This document shows, piece after piece, positions 35,302-42,496 of a DNA stretch of 64,000 nucleotides (positions within the stretch are counted from its first letter, which is position 1; every line of letters starts with the position of its first letter). Position numbers and translations under genes: made by a program. The DNA is from Hyphomicrobiales bacterium (GTDB taxonomy: Bacteria; Pseudomonadota; Alphaproteobacteria; Rhizobiales; Rhizobiaceae), in the NCBI GenBank assembly GCA_021775415.1, contig JAJFHV010000004.1, positions 182,859-246,858 of the forward strand. The letters run 5' to 3'. The notes beneath the pieces are model-generated. The model was not told the DNA's origin, made no database searches, and saw only the letters and a list, made by a program, of their open reading frames with translations.

Positions 35302-36258
35302 ATGCATAGCTATCTTGAGTTTGAAAAACCCGTTGCCGATCTGGAAGGTAGAATTCGTGAATTGCGCAGCATGGCGCAACAGGATGATACGGTAGATCTG
35401 GACAAGGAAATCACGCGCCTTGAGACAAAGTCGCAGGATATTCTTGCCGATCTTTATCGTAAATTGCAGCCCTGGGATAAAACCCTTGTGGCACGGCATC
35501 CTGATCGACCTCATTTTATAGATTATCAAAAAGCACTGATTGACGATTTTACGCCACTAGCCGGAGACCGTTATTTTGGTGAAGACCATGCGGTGTTTGC
35601 GGGCTTCGGCCGGTTTGAAGGGCAATCCATTGCAATATTGGGTCAGGAAAAGGGCGCTGATACCAAAAGCCGGTTGAAACACAATTTCGGAATGGTGCGG
35701 CCGGAAGGATACCGCAAGGCAATCAGGATCATGGATTTGGCGGATCGGTTCGGAATTCCGGTGGTTTCGATGGTTGATACAGCCGGCGCCTATCCCGGTA
35801 TGGGTGCCGAGGCTCGTGGTCAAGCCGAGGCAATTGCGCGCTCAACTGAAAAGTGCCTGAATATTTCGGTGCCGATGATTTCAATAGTCATTGGTGAGGG
35901 TGGATCAGGCGGAGCCATCGCAATTGCATCAGCCAACCGGGTGTTCATGCTCGAACACGCCATCTACAGCGTGATTTCGCCAGAAGCGGGTGCATCCATT
36001 CTTTGGCGCGATTCCACAAGGGCGAAAGATGTTGCAACCGCGATGAAGATCACGGCACAGGATCTGCAGCAACTCGTGATTATTGATGGTATAATTCCAG
36101 AGCCGCTGGGAGGTGCGCATCGCGACCCAGCAGCGGTATATAGTGCAACACGTGCGCAATTGCGCTCGGCACTTGCAGAGTTTAGCGGTATGGCGGCTGG
36201 TGACATTCGAAAGCAACGGCATGAGAAGTTTTTGGCGATGGGGCGTAATCTGTCGTAA
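35302..36258 (+). CDS. accA: acetyl-CoA carboxylase carboxyltransferase subunit alpha
   Basis: The 318-residue subunit transfers carboxyl from biotin to acetyl-CoA, giving malonyl-CoA for fatty acid synthesis; AccD is the partner. The N-terminus (YLEFEKPVADLEGRI) and the carboxyltransferase core (QEKGADTKSRLKHNFGMVRPEGYRKA, DTAGAYPGMGAEARGQAEAIA, GEGGSGGAIAIA, SPEAGASILWRD) are typical, and the length matches AccA (about 318). Confidence 0.96.
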   Translation: MHSYLEFEKPVADLEGRIRELRSMAQQDDTVDLDKEITRLETKSQDILADLYRKLQPWDKTLVARHPDRPHFIDYQKALIDDFTPLAGDRYFGEDHAVFAGFGRFEGQSIAILGQEKGADTKSRLKHNFGMVRPEGYRKAIRIMDLADRFGIPVVSMVDTAGAYPGMGAEARGQAEAIARSTEKCLNISVPMISIVIGEGGSGGAIAIASANRVFMLEHAIYSVISPEAGASILWRDSTRAKDVATAMKITAQDLQQLVIIDGIIPEPLGGAHRDPAAVYSATRAQLRSALAEFSGMAAGDIRKQRHEKFLAMGRNLS

Positions 36259-36394
36259 CGCCGGATTTCTGCCCCAATTTTGTCACATCTGACAATCGCG
36301 TGACTTGGCTGGTGTAACGGCTTGTCAACCAGCCTGGTTTATATCAGATATACAGAATGTTGATTGGCCTAAGGGGCTTTTAATCGGTGGACGC

Positions 36395-37621
36395 GTGACC
36401 TCATTGAAATTTACCACTGTTGTTTTGTTTTGCTTCGCTACAACGTTGTTGTCTGGCTGTCAGGGTGGCATTGAAGGCGCGTTTGGTGCCAAGGAAAGAA
36501 AACCAATCCCGCAGGAGCTTTTGAAGAAAATCGAGGCAAAAGGCATGACGGTTGGTTCGCCAATCCTGATCCGTATCTTCAAAACCGAAAACGTATTGGA
36601 AGTCTGGAAGGCCAAGGCCAGCGGTCGCTTTGACATGCTTCAATCCTACGAGATTTGTAAATGGTCTGGCAAACTCGGCCCTAAATACAAGGAAGGCGAC
36701 CGGCAGGCCCCAGAAGGATTTTACAATGTCACCCCGGCCCAGATGAATCCAAGATCAAGTTATCATCTGTCTTTCAATATGGGATATCCAAACAAATATG
36801 ACCGGGCGCATGAGCGAACCGGCACCCATTTGATGGTGCATGGGGCGTGTTCTTCTGCCGGGTGTTACTCAATGACGGATGAGTATGTTGAGGAAATTTA
36901 CGCGCTGGCCCGGGAATCTTTTGCACAAGGGCAGAGGGACTTCCAAATTCAGGCCTATCCGTTTCGTATGACGCCGGAAAACATGGTCAAACATGTTGAT
37001 CATCCTGAGTTTGAATTCTGGAAAATGCTAAAAGAGGGCAATGATCATTTTGTAGTGAATCAATCTCCACCAAAAGTGGATGTTTGCGAAAAGCGTTACG
37101 TTTTTAACCGGATTGCCAATGACGAGAAGAAGTTCAGTTCGCGTTTAGAATGTCCACCTTCCGTGACTTCCAGCCGATTGGCGCTGGCGTTTTCCAGCAA
37201 GCAGAGTAAAGATCAGGAGGTCTTTGATGAAATTCTCACCAAGCAGGTGAAGAACCCGTTCGTGCCAAAGGAGGAAAAACCAAAGACTAAAACCGCCTCC
37301 ATATTGGCTGATCCAACGATCGGGCCAGTAACACCAGTAGAGCAAAAGAAGCCTGAACCGCAGGTTGAAACTGTCGCTGTGGAGCAGCCATCCGCGGCAC
37401 CCACAATCACCACCCCCACAACCACCGCACCCTCTACCACGGTTCCCACCACCGGACCCAATCGGGTTGCCGGTGAAGCAACGCTTCCGGGTCAAGTCAT
37501 CCTACTTGATCCGTTATCGGCCGAGGCGGCAGCGCGGCCAAATGTTGAAACAGTCAAGCAAGCTGACCCAGTATCCGCAACTGCAGTACCTCAGCGTGCC
37601 CCGCGGCAACCGTCTGGTTAG
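36395..37621 (+). CDS. L,D-transpeptidase-family lipoprotein
   Basis: I place the start at the GTG at 36395, just before a lipoprotein signal peptide with lipobox LLSGC; a frame from 36305 would bury it. The YkuD-type catalytic motif is HGACSSAGCYSM, with His149 and nucleophile Cys157. The domain spans about 60-220 (GSPILIRIFKTENVLEVWK..., QAPEGFYNVTPAQMNP...). The C-terminal 130 residues are Pro/Thr/Lys-rich and probably disordered, as expected for a linker along the cell wall. Enzymes of this type (YafK-like) alter peptidoglycan cross-links or protein anchoring. Confidence 0.87.
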   Translation: MTSLKFTTVVLFCFATTLLSGCQGGIEGAFGAKERKPIPQELLKKIEAKGMTVGSPILIRIFKTENVLEVWKAKASGRFDMLQSYEICKWSGKLGPKYKEGDRQAPEGFYNVTPAQMNPRSSYHLSFNMGYPNKYDRAHERTGTHLMVHGACSSAGCYSMTDEYVEEIYALARESFAQGQRDFQIQAYPFRMTPENMVKHVDHPEFEFWKMLKEGNDHFVVNQSPPKVDVCEKRYVFNRIANDEKKFSSRLECPPSVTSSRLALAFSSKQSKDQEVFDEILTKQVKNPFVPKEEKPKTKTASILADPTIGPVTPVEQKKPEPQVETVAVEQPSAAPTITTPTTTAPSTTVPTTGPNRVAGEATLPGQVILLDPLSAEAAARPNVETVKQADPVSATAVPQRAPRQPSG

Positions 37622-37633
37622 GGCGCGGATGTT

Positions 37634-38041
37634 TTATCGCGAGTTGCATCCTTCTCGTTGAAGCTCATCCTGCGTTAAGCCAATTCCGAACGAGTGACCT
37701 CTTTCCCGCTCTTCCAATTTTGCAATTCTTGCAATTGATTGCCCAAGATTTCTTTTTGCGTTGGTCAGTTTGTCGGTCAGCCTGGATCTTCGAATTTCGG
37801 CCTCTAAATTGGTTAGCACTGTAGCTGCTGCGCCAGCCGGGCCGAATGCTCTGGGGGCACTTCGGCCTATTTGAGATTGTAACTCTGCTTGCCTAATCTG
37901 GTTTTCCAACTCGCCTATCTGTGTTTCAAGGTTTTCTTGCGTTCTTCTTGCATCATGTAGCCGGTTTTTGATCCTCGGAAGTTCGATTTGATGGTCGACA
38001 AGAACATCTCTCAGCCTTTTACAGATTGAGTTTTCAGTCAT
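37634..38041 (-). CDS. coiled-coil protein of the duplicated array, copy 1
   Basis: The 135-residue product has no signal peptide. AGGAGA precedes the ATG at 38041. Sequence layout: a Cys near the N-terminus (ENSICKRLRDVL), a heptad-like helix (30-65), a Gly/Pro/Ala turn (APRAFGPAGAAATV), a second helix (85-125) and a Cys near the C-terminus (LQREGCNSR). This predicts a helical hairpin whose two ends, each carrying a Cys, lie close together. It has two paralogues at 39804 and 41195. It is divergent from the exported protein at 38114, with 72 bp between the starts. I do not recognise the family. Confidence 0.6.
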   Translation of the reverse strand: MTENSICKRLRDVLVDHQIELPRIKNRLHDARRTQENLETQIGELENQIRQAELQSQIGRSAPRAFGPAGAAATVLTNLEAEIRRSRLTDKLTNAKRNLGQSIARIAKLEERERGHSFGIGLTQDELQREGCNSR

Positions 38042-38113
38042 TTGATTTTTTCTCCTGAATTTGTTCAAATATTCAGGAATTGTACATTTGGTTTTTGGTG
38101 TGGGGATTAGTTT

Positions 38114-38869
38114 ATGAAAGAATCTAATCAGAGTTTTATGAAACTACTTCAGATTTTTATCTTTAATATATTTGTATTGTGCTTGACTGTTCAGATGTCT
38201 GAAGCGCTTGAATGGCAGTTTATCGGCGATCGATTGCCTCGGTATGTGGAGTTAGTCAGTGATGACGGGAATTTTCTGGATCTGGAGTGTCATGAGCAGC
38301 GGGAGATTCTCTATACGAACTATCTAAAGCGACATCCGGGTTATCGGCCATTTATGAATGCCCCTGAAATGCGAAAGGAATGGCGACGTGCCATGGTGAA
38401 CCATCAAATTGATAACAATCTGGATTCGTTTAGCTTTTGTGTTTATTCCATTCTCCAGAACACGGTGTTTGATCTGCCACGTCGTCATGACAAGAGAGAC
38501 AAGATATTTTGTGGTGTAATGGGAGAGCCGCTGAACAGTCTCGAAAAAGCGGCGGCTCAATCCCTGCAGGAATTAATGGGCTACGCTATTCGCGGCAGTG
38601 TGTCTGCCAATTTACAGCTGTTGGGTGTATCAGACCTGTTCCCCCTAGTTAGGCTCAACAATGATGTCCGTTACTATCTACAAGGACTTCTGCGAAAACT
38701 AACCGCTTCCACGCCATCGCTTTGGGACGTCGCAAAATCACTTGTCTTGCCAGTTGAAGCAATTGATCTTTCTCTGGAGCGACGCATGTTCATTGAAAAT
38801 ACAGTTGCCCGGGGTGATCACACTTCCGTTCTTGAAACGACCAATCCGTGCAATTTCATGGAGCTTTAA
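38114..38869 (+). CDS. exported cysteine-containing protein of the duplicated array, copy 1
   Basis: The 251-residue product has a signal peptide (FMKLLQIFIFNIFVLCL..., cleavage near SEA). It shares with copies 2-4 WxF.GDR, C..Q..I.Y.NY...HP..R.F.N, a second Cys, FCGV, N(D)VRYYLQ.LL.KL and a C-terminal N/DPC, so four cysteines are conserved. It is the most divergent copy and extends five residues (NFMEL) past the final Cys. The upstream motif GGTGTGGGGATTAGTTTATG resembles the leader of the other copies. No known domain is visible. Predicted mainly helical, periplasmic or secreted. Confidence 0.65.
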   Translation: MKESNQSFMKLLQIFIFNIFVLCLTVQMSEALEWQFIGDRLPRYVELVSDDGNFLDLECHEQREILYTNYLKRHPGYRPFMNAPEMRKEWRRAMVNHQIDNNLDSFSFCVYSILQNTVFDLPRRHDKRDKIFCGVMGEPLNSLEKAAAQSLQELMGYAIRGSVSANLQLLGVSDLFPLVRLNNDVRYYLQGLLRKLTASTPSLWDVAKSLVLPVEAIDLSLERRMFIENTVARGDHTSVLETTNPCNFMEL

Positions 38870-38899
38870 AAGATGGTGTGGTGGTGTGGGGATAAGTCT

Positions 38900-39721
38900 A
38901 TGATTGAAGGAACGGTATTCTTCAAAGTTTTCAGAGCTATAGCCCTTGTTCTGGCTTCAAGCTTGTTCACTGGATCCAACGTTGTGCTTGCTCAAACACA
39001 AGATGCTGCAGTTTGGGATTTTGGTGGTGACCGACGGCCAGAATTGGACCGGCTGTGGCCTTCCGAAGATCGGCTTGCTCGGCATGGGTGTGCGGTGCAA
39101 ACCAAGATCATTTACAAAAATTATGTTGTTCAGCACCCCGAATTTCGCATCTTTTTGAACGATGAAGCCGTACGCAGAGAGTTTCGTATGAGTCTCTCTT
39201 TGGCCTCTCAACGGGCTGTCAAGTATTCTTCCAGCTATTTTACCGGCTGTTTTGTGGAAGTGCTGGACGAGCATATCCGCAAGTTTCAGCGAGAAAACGC
39301 TGACAGTAGGGATCCATTGGTTCGGCCGGCTCACCGATTGTTTGAGGCGATTGGATGGAAGCGAAAGCCTCGCAATCTTTACTGTGGTGTACTGGCCGAA
39401 AATCTTGACGAGGAAGAACTTGAAACAGCGCTTGCCAAGCAGGAAATCACTGAATACGCATTTGCAGAAAACTGGTCTGCGGTATTGTCAGCTTTGTGGA
39501 GCGATGGTGACACCGTGTTTTTCAAATACAACCCTGATGTGCGTTACTATCTTCAATTGTTGTTGACAAAGCTCACCATCACGAAGGAGCAGTTGAAGGA
39601 AATTAACGAACTGATTCAGCAACCAGTTTCAAACCTTTCTACTAAAAGGCGCAAATTTGTCGAGGATGCTTTCGAACGTGGTGATTATCAATCTGTGTTG
39701 AACACGACTGATCCCTGCTGA
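38900..39721 (+). CDS. exported cysteine-containing protein of the duplicated array, copy 2
   Basis: From the ATG at 38900 (leader GTGGTGTGGGGATAAG just before it) the product is 273 residues with a signal peptide ending near VLA (31). It carries the shared motifs (WDFGGDRRPELDRLWP, the four cysteines, KRKPRNLYCGVL, YNPDVRYYLQLLL, KRRKFVEDAFERGDY, TTDPC at the end). It follows copy 1 directly without an intervening coiled-coil gene. Its last roughly 160 bp are nearly identical to those of copy 4. Unknown function. Confidence 0.68.
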   Translation: MIEGTVFFKVFRAIALVLASSLFTGSNVVLAQTQDAAVWDFGGDRRPELDRLWPSEDRLARHGCAVQTKIIYKNYVVQHPEFRIFLNDEAVRREFRMSLSLASQRAVKYSSSYFTGCFVEVLDEHIRKFQRENADSRDPLVRPAHRLFEAIGWKRKPRNLYCGVLAENLDEEELETALAKQEITEYAFAENWSAVLSALWSDGDTVFFKYNPDVRYYLQLLLTKLTITKEQLKEINELIQQPVSNLSTKRRKFVEDAFERGDYQSVLNTTDPC

Positions 39722-39733
39722 GCCCGAACACGG
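39572..39733 (+). repeat. 3' block shared by exported copies 2 and 4
   Basis: 39572-39733 and 42328-42489 differ at only about six positions in 160 bp, including the stop codon and following bases (GAGCCCGAACACGG), while the same genes differ strongly upstream. This points to recent duplication or gene conversion. Confidence 0.85.
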
Positions 39734-39740
39734 ACCCGCC

Positions 39741-39773
39741 TTACACAAAACTCCCGTGGCAATGCTTGTATTT
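39741..39773 (-). pseudogene. 33-bp copy of the secA 3' end, first
   Basis: Read on the minus strand this encodes [10 protein letters not shown] and a stop codon, the exact C-terminus of the intact secA at 42497. Nothing similar to secA continues upstream of it. It lies between the end of exported copy 2 and coiled-coil copy 2, so it marks the edge of a duplicated block that once abutted secA. Confidence 0.8.
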
Positions 39774-39803
39774 GCAAACTAACTTGCGAAGGTCAGGTTT
39801 GGA

Positions 39804-40199
39804 TTAGGTGCAGCCTTCTTTGTGCAACTGTTTGCGAGTAGTTTTACGATTCTCCGTCAAGTTGTTCAATTCGCTCGCAAGACTACCTGCTTCAGCTTCA
39901 ATTCGGGGCAGTCTTGGCTCTAGCTGGGCGAGTTCACCTTCAAGCCGGGAAAGCCGAACTTCGGATTCCAATTTGCTTAAAGCGGCTGCTGCGGCCCCGA
40001 CAGGACCAAGCCTGGCAAGCCCGCCGCTGGCCAGGGATTTACGCCTCGCACTTTGTATCTGATTTTTGAGATCGGCGATTTGTTTAACGATATCGTTCTT
40101 TTTTAGTCTTGCACGGTCGTACCGGATTTCGACATTCTGACGGGCAATACCCTGATCAATCAACAAATTCTTGAGGTGCTGGCAAAGGGAGCTCTCCAT
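39804..40199 (-). CDS. coiled-coil protein of the duplicated array, copy 2
   Basis: I place the start at the ATG at 40199, with AAGGA 7 nt upstream. The 131-residue product repeats the layout of copy 1: ESSLCQHLKNLL, a long helix with a GPVGAAAAALSKLESEVRLSRL turn-and-helix core, and terminal KQLHKEGCT. It has no signal peptide. It is divergent from the exported copy 3 at 40277. The 3' end shares the sequence GTCAGGTTTGGATTAGGTGC with copy 3. Unknown family. Confidence 0.65.
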   Translation of the reverse strand: MESSLCQHLKNLLIDQGIARQNVEIRYDRARLKKNDIVKQIADLKNQIQSARRKSLASGGLARLGPVGAAAAALSKLESEVRLSRLEGELAQLEPRLPRIEAEAGSLASELNNLTENRKTTRKQLHKEGCT

Positions 40200-40220
40200 C
40201 AATGGTTCCTTTTGGTTGAA

Positions 40221-40437
40221 TACTTGCGGTTTCAACCAGAAATTGTAGGGTGGGATTGTGGTGTGGGAATAAATTGATGTGTTGGAATGTGGTATTCTTC
40301 AAATATTTCAAAGTGATAACGTTCATTCTGGTAACGGGCTTGTTCACAAGCTTCGGCGTTGTGCTTGCGCAGACGGAGGGTTCAAAGGGTTGGGATTTCA
40401 GCGGGGAACAACAACCGAGTTTCGATCTGTTATGGCC
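40221..40437. repeat. near-identical 5' block shared by exported copies 3 and 4
   Basis: 40221-40437 and 41612-41828 differ at about five positions in roughly 215 bp. The block covers the divergent promoter/leader region and the first about 50 codons of the exported gene, including its signal peptide. The rest of the two genes is clearly different. Confidence 0.85.
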
Positions 40438-41107
40438 TTACGAAGATCGAATTGCGGGGTATCTCTGCCCGGTGCAAATCAAAAAAATCTATGATAATTA
40501 CGTTGTGCAGAACCCGGCGTTCAGACCTCACCTCAACAATGAATCCATGCGGAGAGAATTTCGCAGAAGTCTATTATTGGGTGCGAAAGAGGGTGAAAGA
40601 TATCTGGGGAGTTGTTTTGAGGACATGCTTGCAGAGCGTATTAGAACGTTTAGGCTTGAGAACCGGGTCAGCGAGGATCCGCTGGTTCTCCCCTTTCACT
40701 ATCTGCTTGAAGTAATCGGCTGGAAGCGCAAGCCCCGCAACCTTTATTGTGGTGTGCTGGCTAACAATCTTGACGAGGAAGAATTTGAAACAGCGCTCGC
40801 ACTGGAAGAGTTGACGGAATATGCGTTTGCAGAAAACCGGTATGTGACTTGGCTGGTTCTTTGGCAAGATCGTGATACTAAATTTTTCAGGTACAACCCT
40901 GATATACGTTATTATTTTCAGTTGCTGCTGAAAAAGCTCGGCAGGGCAGAATGGTTGGAACCTGAAACAAAAAGGGAAATTGAGGAGACTAATGCGCCTC
41001 TGATGCTGCCGCTTGAGGAACTGTCATCACAACGGCGCAAATTTGTCGAATACGCCTTTGAGAGGGGTGACTACAAGGCAGTGCTTGAGACGACTGATCC
41101 CTGCTAA
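40277..41107 (+). CDS. exported cysteine-containing protein of the duplicated array, copy 3
   Basis: The ATG at 40277 follows GTGGTGTGGGAATAAATTG. The 276-residue product has a signal peptide (VVFFKYFKVITFILVTGLF, cleavage near VLA-Q) and the shared motifs: WDFSGEQQPSFDLLWPYED, four conserved cysteines (CPVQ, SCFED, YCGVL and final DPC), NPDIRYYFQLLLKKL and RRKFVEYAFERGDY. It is divergent from coiled-coil copy 2. Unknown function; likely periplasmic or secreted with two disulfides. Confidence 0.68.
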   Translation: MCWNVVFFKYFKVITFILVTGLFTSFGVVLAQTEGSKGWDFSGEQQPSFDLLWPYEDRIAGYLCPVQIKKIYDNYVVQNPAFRPHLNNESMRREFRRSLLLGAKEGERYLGSCFEDMLAERIRTFRLENRVSEDPLVLPFHYLLEVIGWKRKPRNLYCGVLANNLDEEEFETALALEELTEYAFAENRYVTWLVLWQDRDTKFFRYNPDIRYYFQLLLKKLGRAEWLEPETKREIEETNAPLMLPLEELSSQRRKFVEYAFERGDYKAVLETTDPC

Positions 41108-41132
41108 ATCTGCAATGGACGCTTGGGTGACC

Positions 41133-41165
41133 TTATACAAAACTTCCGTGGCAATGTTTGTATTT
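41133..41165 (-). pseudogene. 33-bp copy of the secA 3' end, second
   Basis: The minus strand again encodes [10 protein letters not shown] plus stop. Relative to the intact secA the differences are all synonymous (AAG/AAA, TTC/TTT, GTG/GTA). It sits between exported copy 3 and coiled-coil copy 3, at the same place in the unit as the first footprint. Confidence 0.8.
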
Positions 41166-41194
41166 GCAACCAACTTGCGACGGTCAGGTTTGGA

Positions 41195-41590
41195 TTAGGT
41201 GCAGCCTTCTTTGCGCAACATTTCCTCGGTAATCGGAATGTTCTTTTTGAGATCGTTCAATTCGTTTGCGAGGCTGCGTCCTTCCGCTTCAATCCGGGGC
41301 AGTTTTTGCTCTAGTTGGGCCAATTCTCCTTCAAGACGGGAAAGTCGGATTTGGGAATCTAACCCGGTCACGATGGCCACTCCAACGCCTGCAGGATCAA
41401 ATCGGGAGGCAGTTCTGCCGATCTGAGCCTCACTTCCTGTAATGCTAACCTGGTTTTCCAAATCGGCGATTTGATTTGTTAACCGACGTTTTTCATCGGT
41501 AGCACGAAAAAGAGCATTATGAGCCGGTCCCAAAACATTTCTTTGGCGTATCAGCACGTCTCGTAAATGGTTGCAAAGCGATTTTTCCAA
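41195..41590 (-). CDS. coiled-coil protein of the duplicated array, copy 3
   Basis: By alignment with copy 2 the start would be at 41590, but the codon there is TTG (LEKSLCNHLRDVL) and the upstream AAGGA has become CGGGA. The 131-residue product keeps the N-terminal Cys, the GPAG-type turn degraded to DPAGVGVAIVTGLDS, the RLSRLEGELAQLEQKLPRIEAEG helix and the final KEGCT. Expression may be weaker than that of copies 1 and 2. It is divergent from exported copy 4. Confidence 0.55.
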   Translation of the reverse strand: MEKSLCNHLRDVLIRQRNVLGPAHNALFRATDEKRRLTNQIADLENQVSITGSEAQIGRTASRFDPAGVGVAIVTGLDSQIRLSRLEGELAQLEQKLPRIEAEGRSLANELNDLKKNIPITEEMLRKEGCT

Positions 41591-41667
41591 TAGTGATTCC
41601 CGTTGGTTGTGTACTTGCGGTTTCAACCAAAAATTGTAGGGTGGGATTGTGGTGTGGGAATAAATTG

Positions 41668-42477
41668 ATGTGTGGGAATGTGGTATTCTTCAAATATTTC
41701 AAAGTGATAACGTTCATTTTGGTAACGGGCTTGTTCACAAGCTTCGGCGTTGTGCTTGCGCAGACGGAGGGTTCAGAGGGTTGGGACTTCAGCGGGGAAC
41801 AACAACCGAGTTTCGATCTGTTATGGCCTTATGAAGACCGGATTGCAGGGCATTCCTGCCCGGTTCAAGTCGAAAAAATTTATGAAAATTATTCCCGCTT
41901 ACACCCCGAATACACCCGCCATTCAGATAACCAAGCAATGCGCAGGGCGTTCCGTAGAAGCCTGTTGTTGAATTCTGAAAAAGAAGAAGAATATTTGCTT
42001 GGCTGTTTTGAGGATACGCTTGGAAAGCGTATTCGCCATTATGAACATGCAAATGCGGTCAGCACAGACCCGCTGGTGAAGTATGTTCACACTCTACTCG
42101 AGTGGGTGGGATGGAAACGCAAGCCCCGAAATCTGTTTTGCGGTGTGCTGGCATCAGATCTTGATGCGCAAGAACTCGAGATAGCGCAGAGTGTTCAGGA
42201 ACTGACCGATTACGCATTTGCAGAATCCTGGCATGCGATTTGGCTGGTCCTGTGGCAAGATCGTGATACCAAATTTTTTAAGTACAACCCTGATATACGC
42301 TACTATTTTCAACTGCTGATAAAAAAACTCACCATCACGAGGGAGCAGTTGAAGGAAATTAACGAACTGATTCAGCAACCAGTTTCAAACCTTTCTACTA
42401 AAAGGCGCAAATTTGTCGAGGACGCCTTCGAACGCGGTGATTACCAATCTGTGTTGAACACGACCGATCCCTGCTGA
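41668..42477 (+). CDS. exported cysteine-containing protein of the duplicated array, copy 4 (mosaic)
   Basis: The 269-residue product has the same leader and signal peptide as copy 3 and the same C-terminal quarter as copy 2 (LTITREQLKEINELIQQ onwards), with a diverged middle (residues about 70-190, e.g. YSRLHPEYTRHSDNQAMRRAF). The four conserved cysteines and NPDIRYYFQLL are kept, so the gene looks functional. It converges on secA, with a hairpin between the stops. Confidence 0.68.
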   Translation: MCGNVVFFKYFKVITFILVTGLFTSFGVVLAQTEGSEGWDFSGEQQPSFDLLWPYEDRIAGHSCPVQVEKIYENYSRLHPEYTRHSDNQAMRRAFRRSLLLNSEKEEEYLLGCFEDTLGKRIRHYEHANAVSTDPLVKYVHTLLEWVGWKRKPRNLFCGVLASDLDAQELEIAQSVQELTDYAFAESWHAIWLVLWQDRDTKFFKYNPDIRYYFQLLIKKLTITREQLKEINELIQQPVSNLSTKRRKFVEDAFERGDYQSVLNTTDPC

Positions 42478-42493
42478 GCCCGAACACGGGCTC
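42476..42493. terminator. hairpin between exported copy 4 and secA
   Basis: GAGCCCG (42476-42482), loop AACA, CGGGCTC (42487-42493) form a perfect 7-bp stem overlapping the stop of copy 4 and ending 3 bp from the secA stop. It may serve both convergent genes. The corresponding sequence after copy 2 (39720-39737) has lost the perfect stem. Confidence 0.5.
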
Positions 42494-42496
42494 GAT

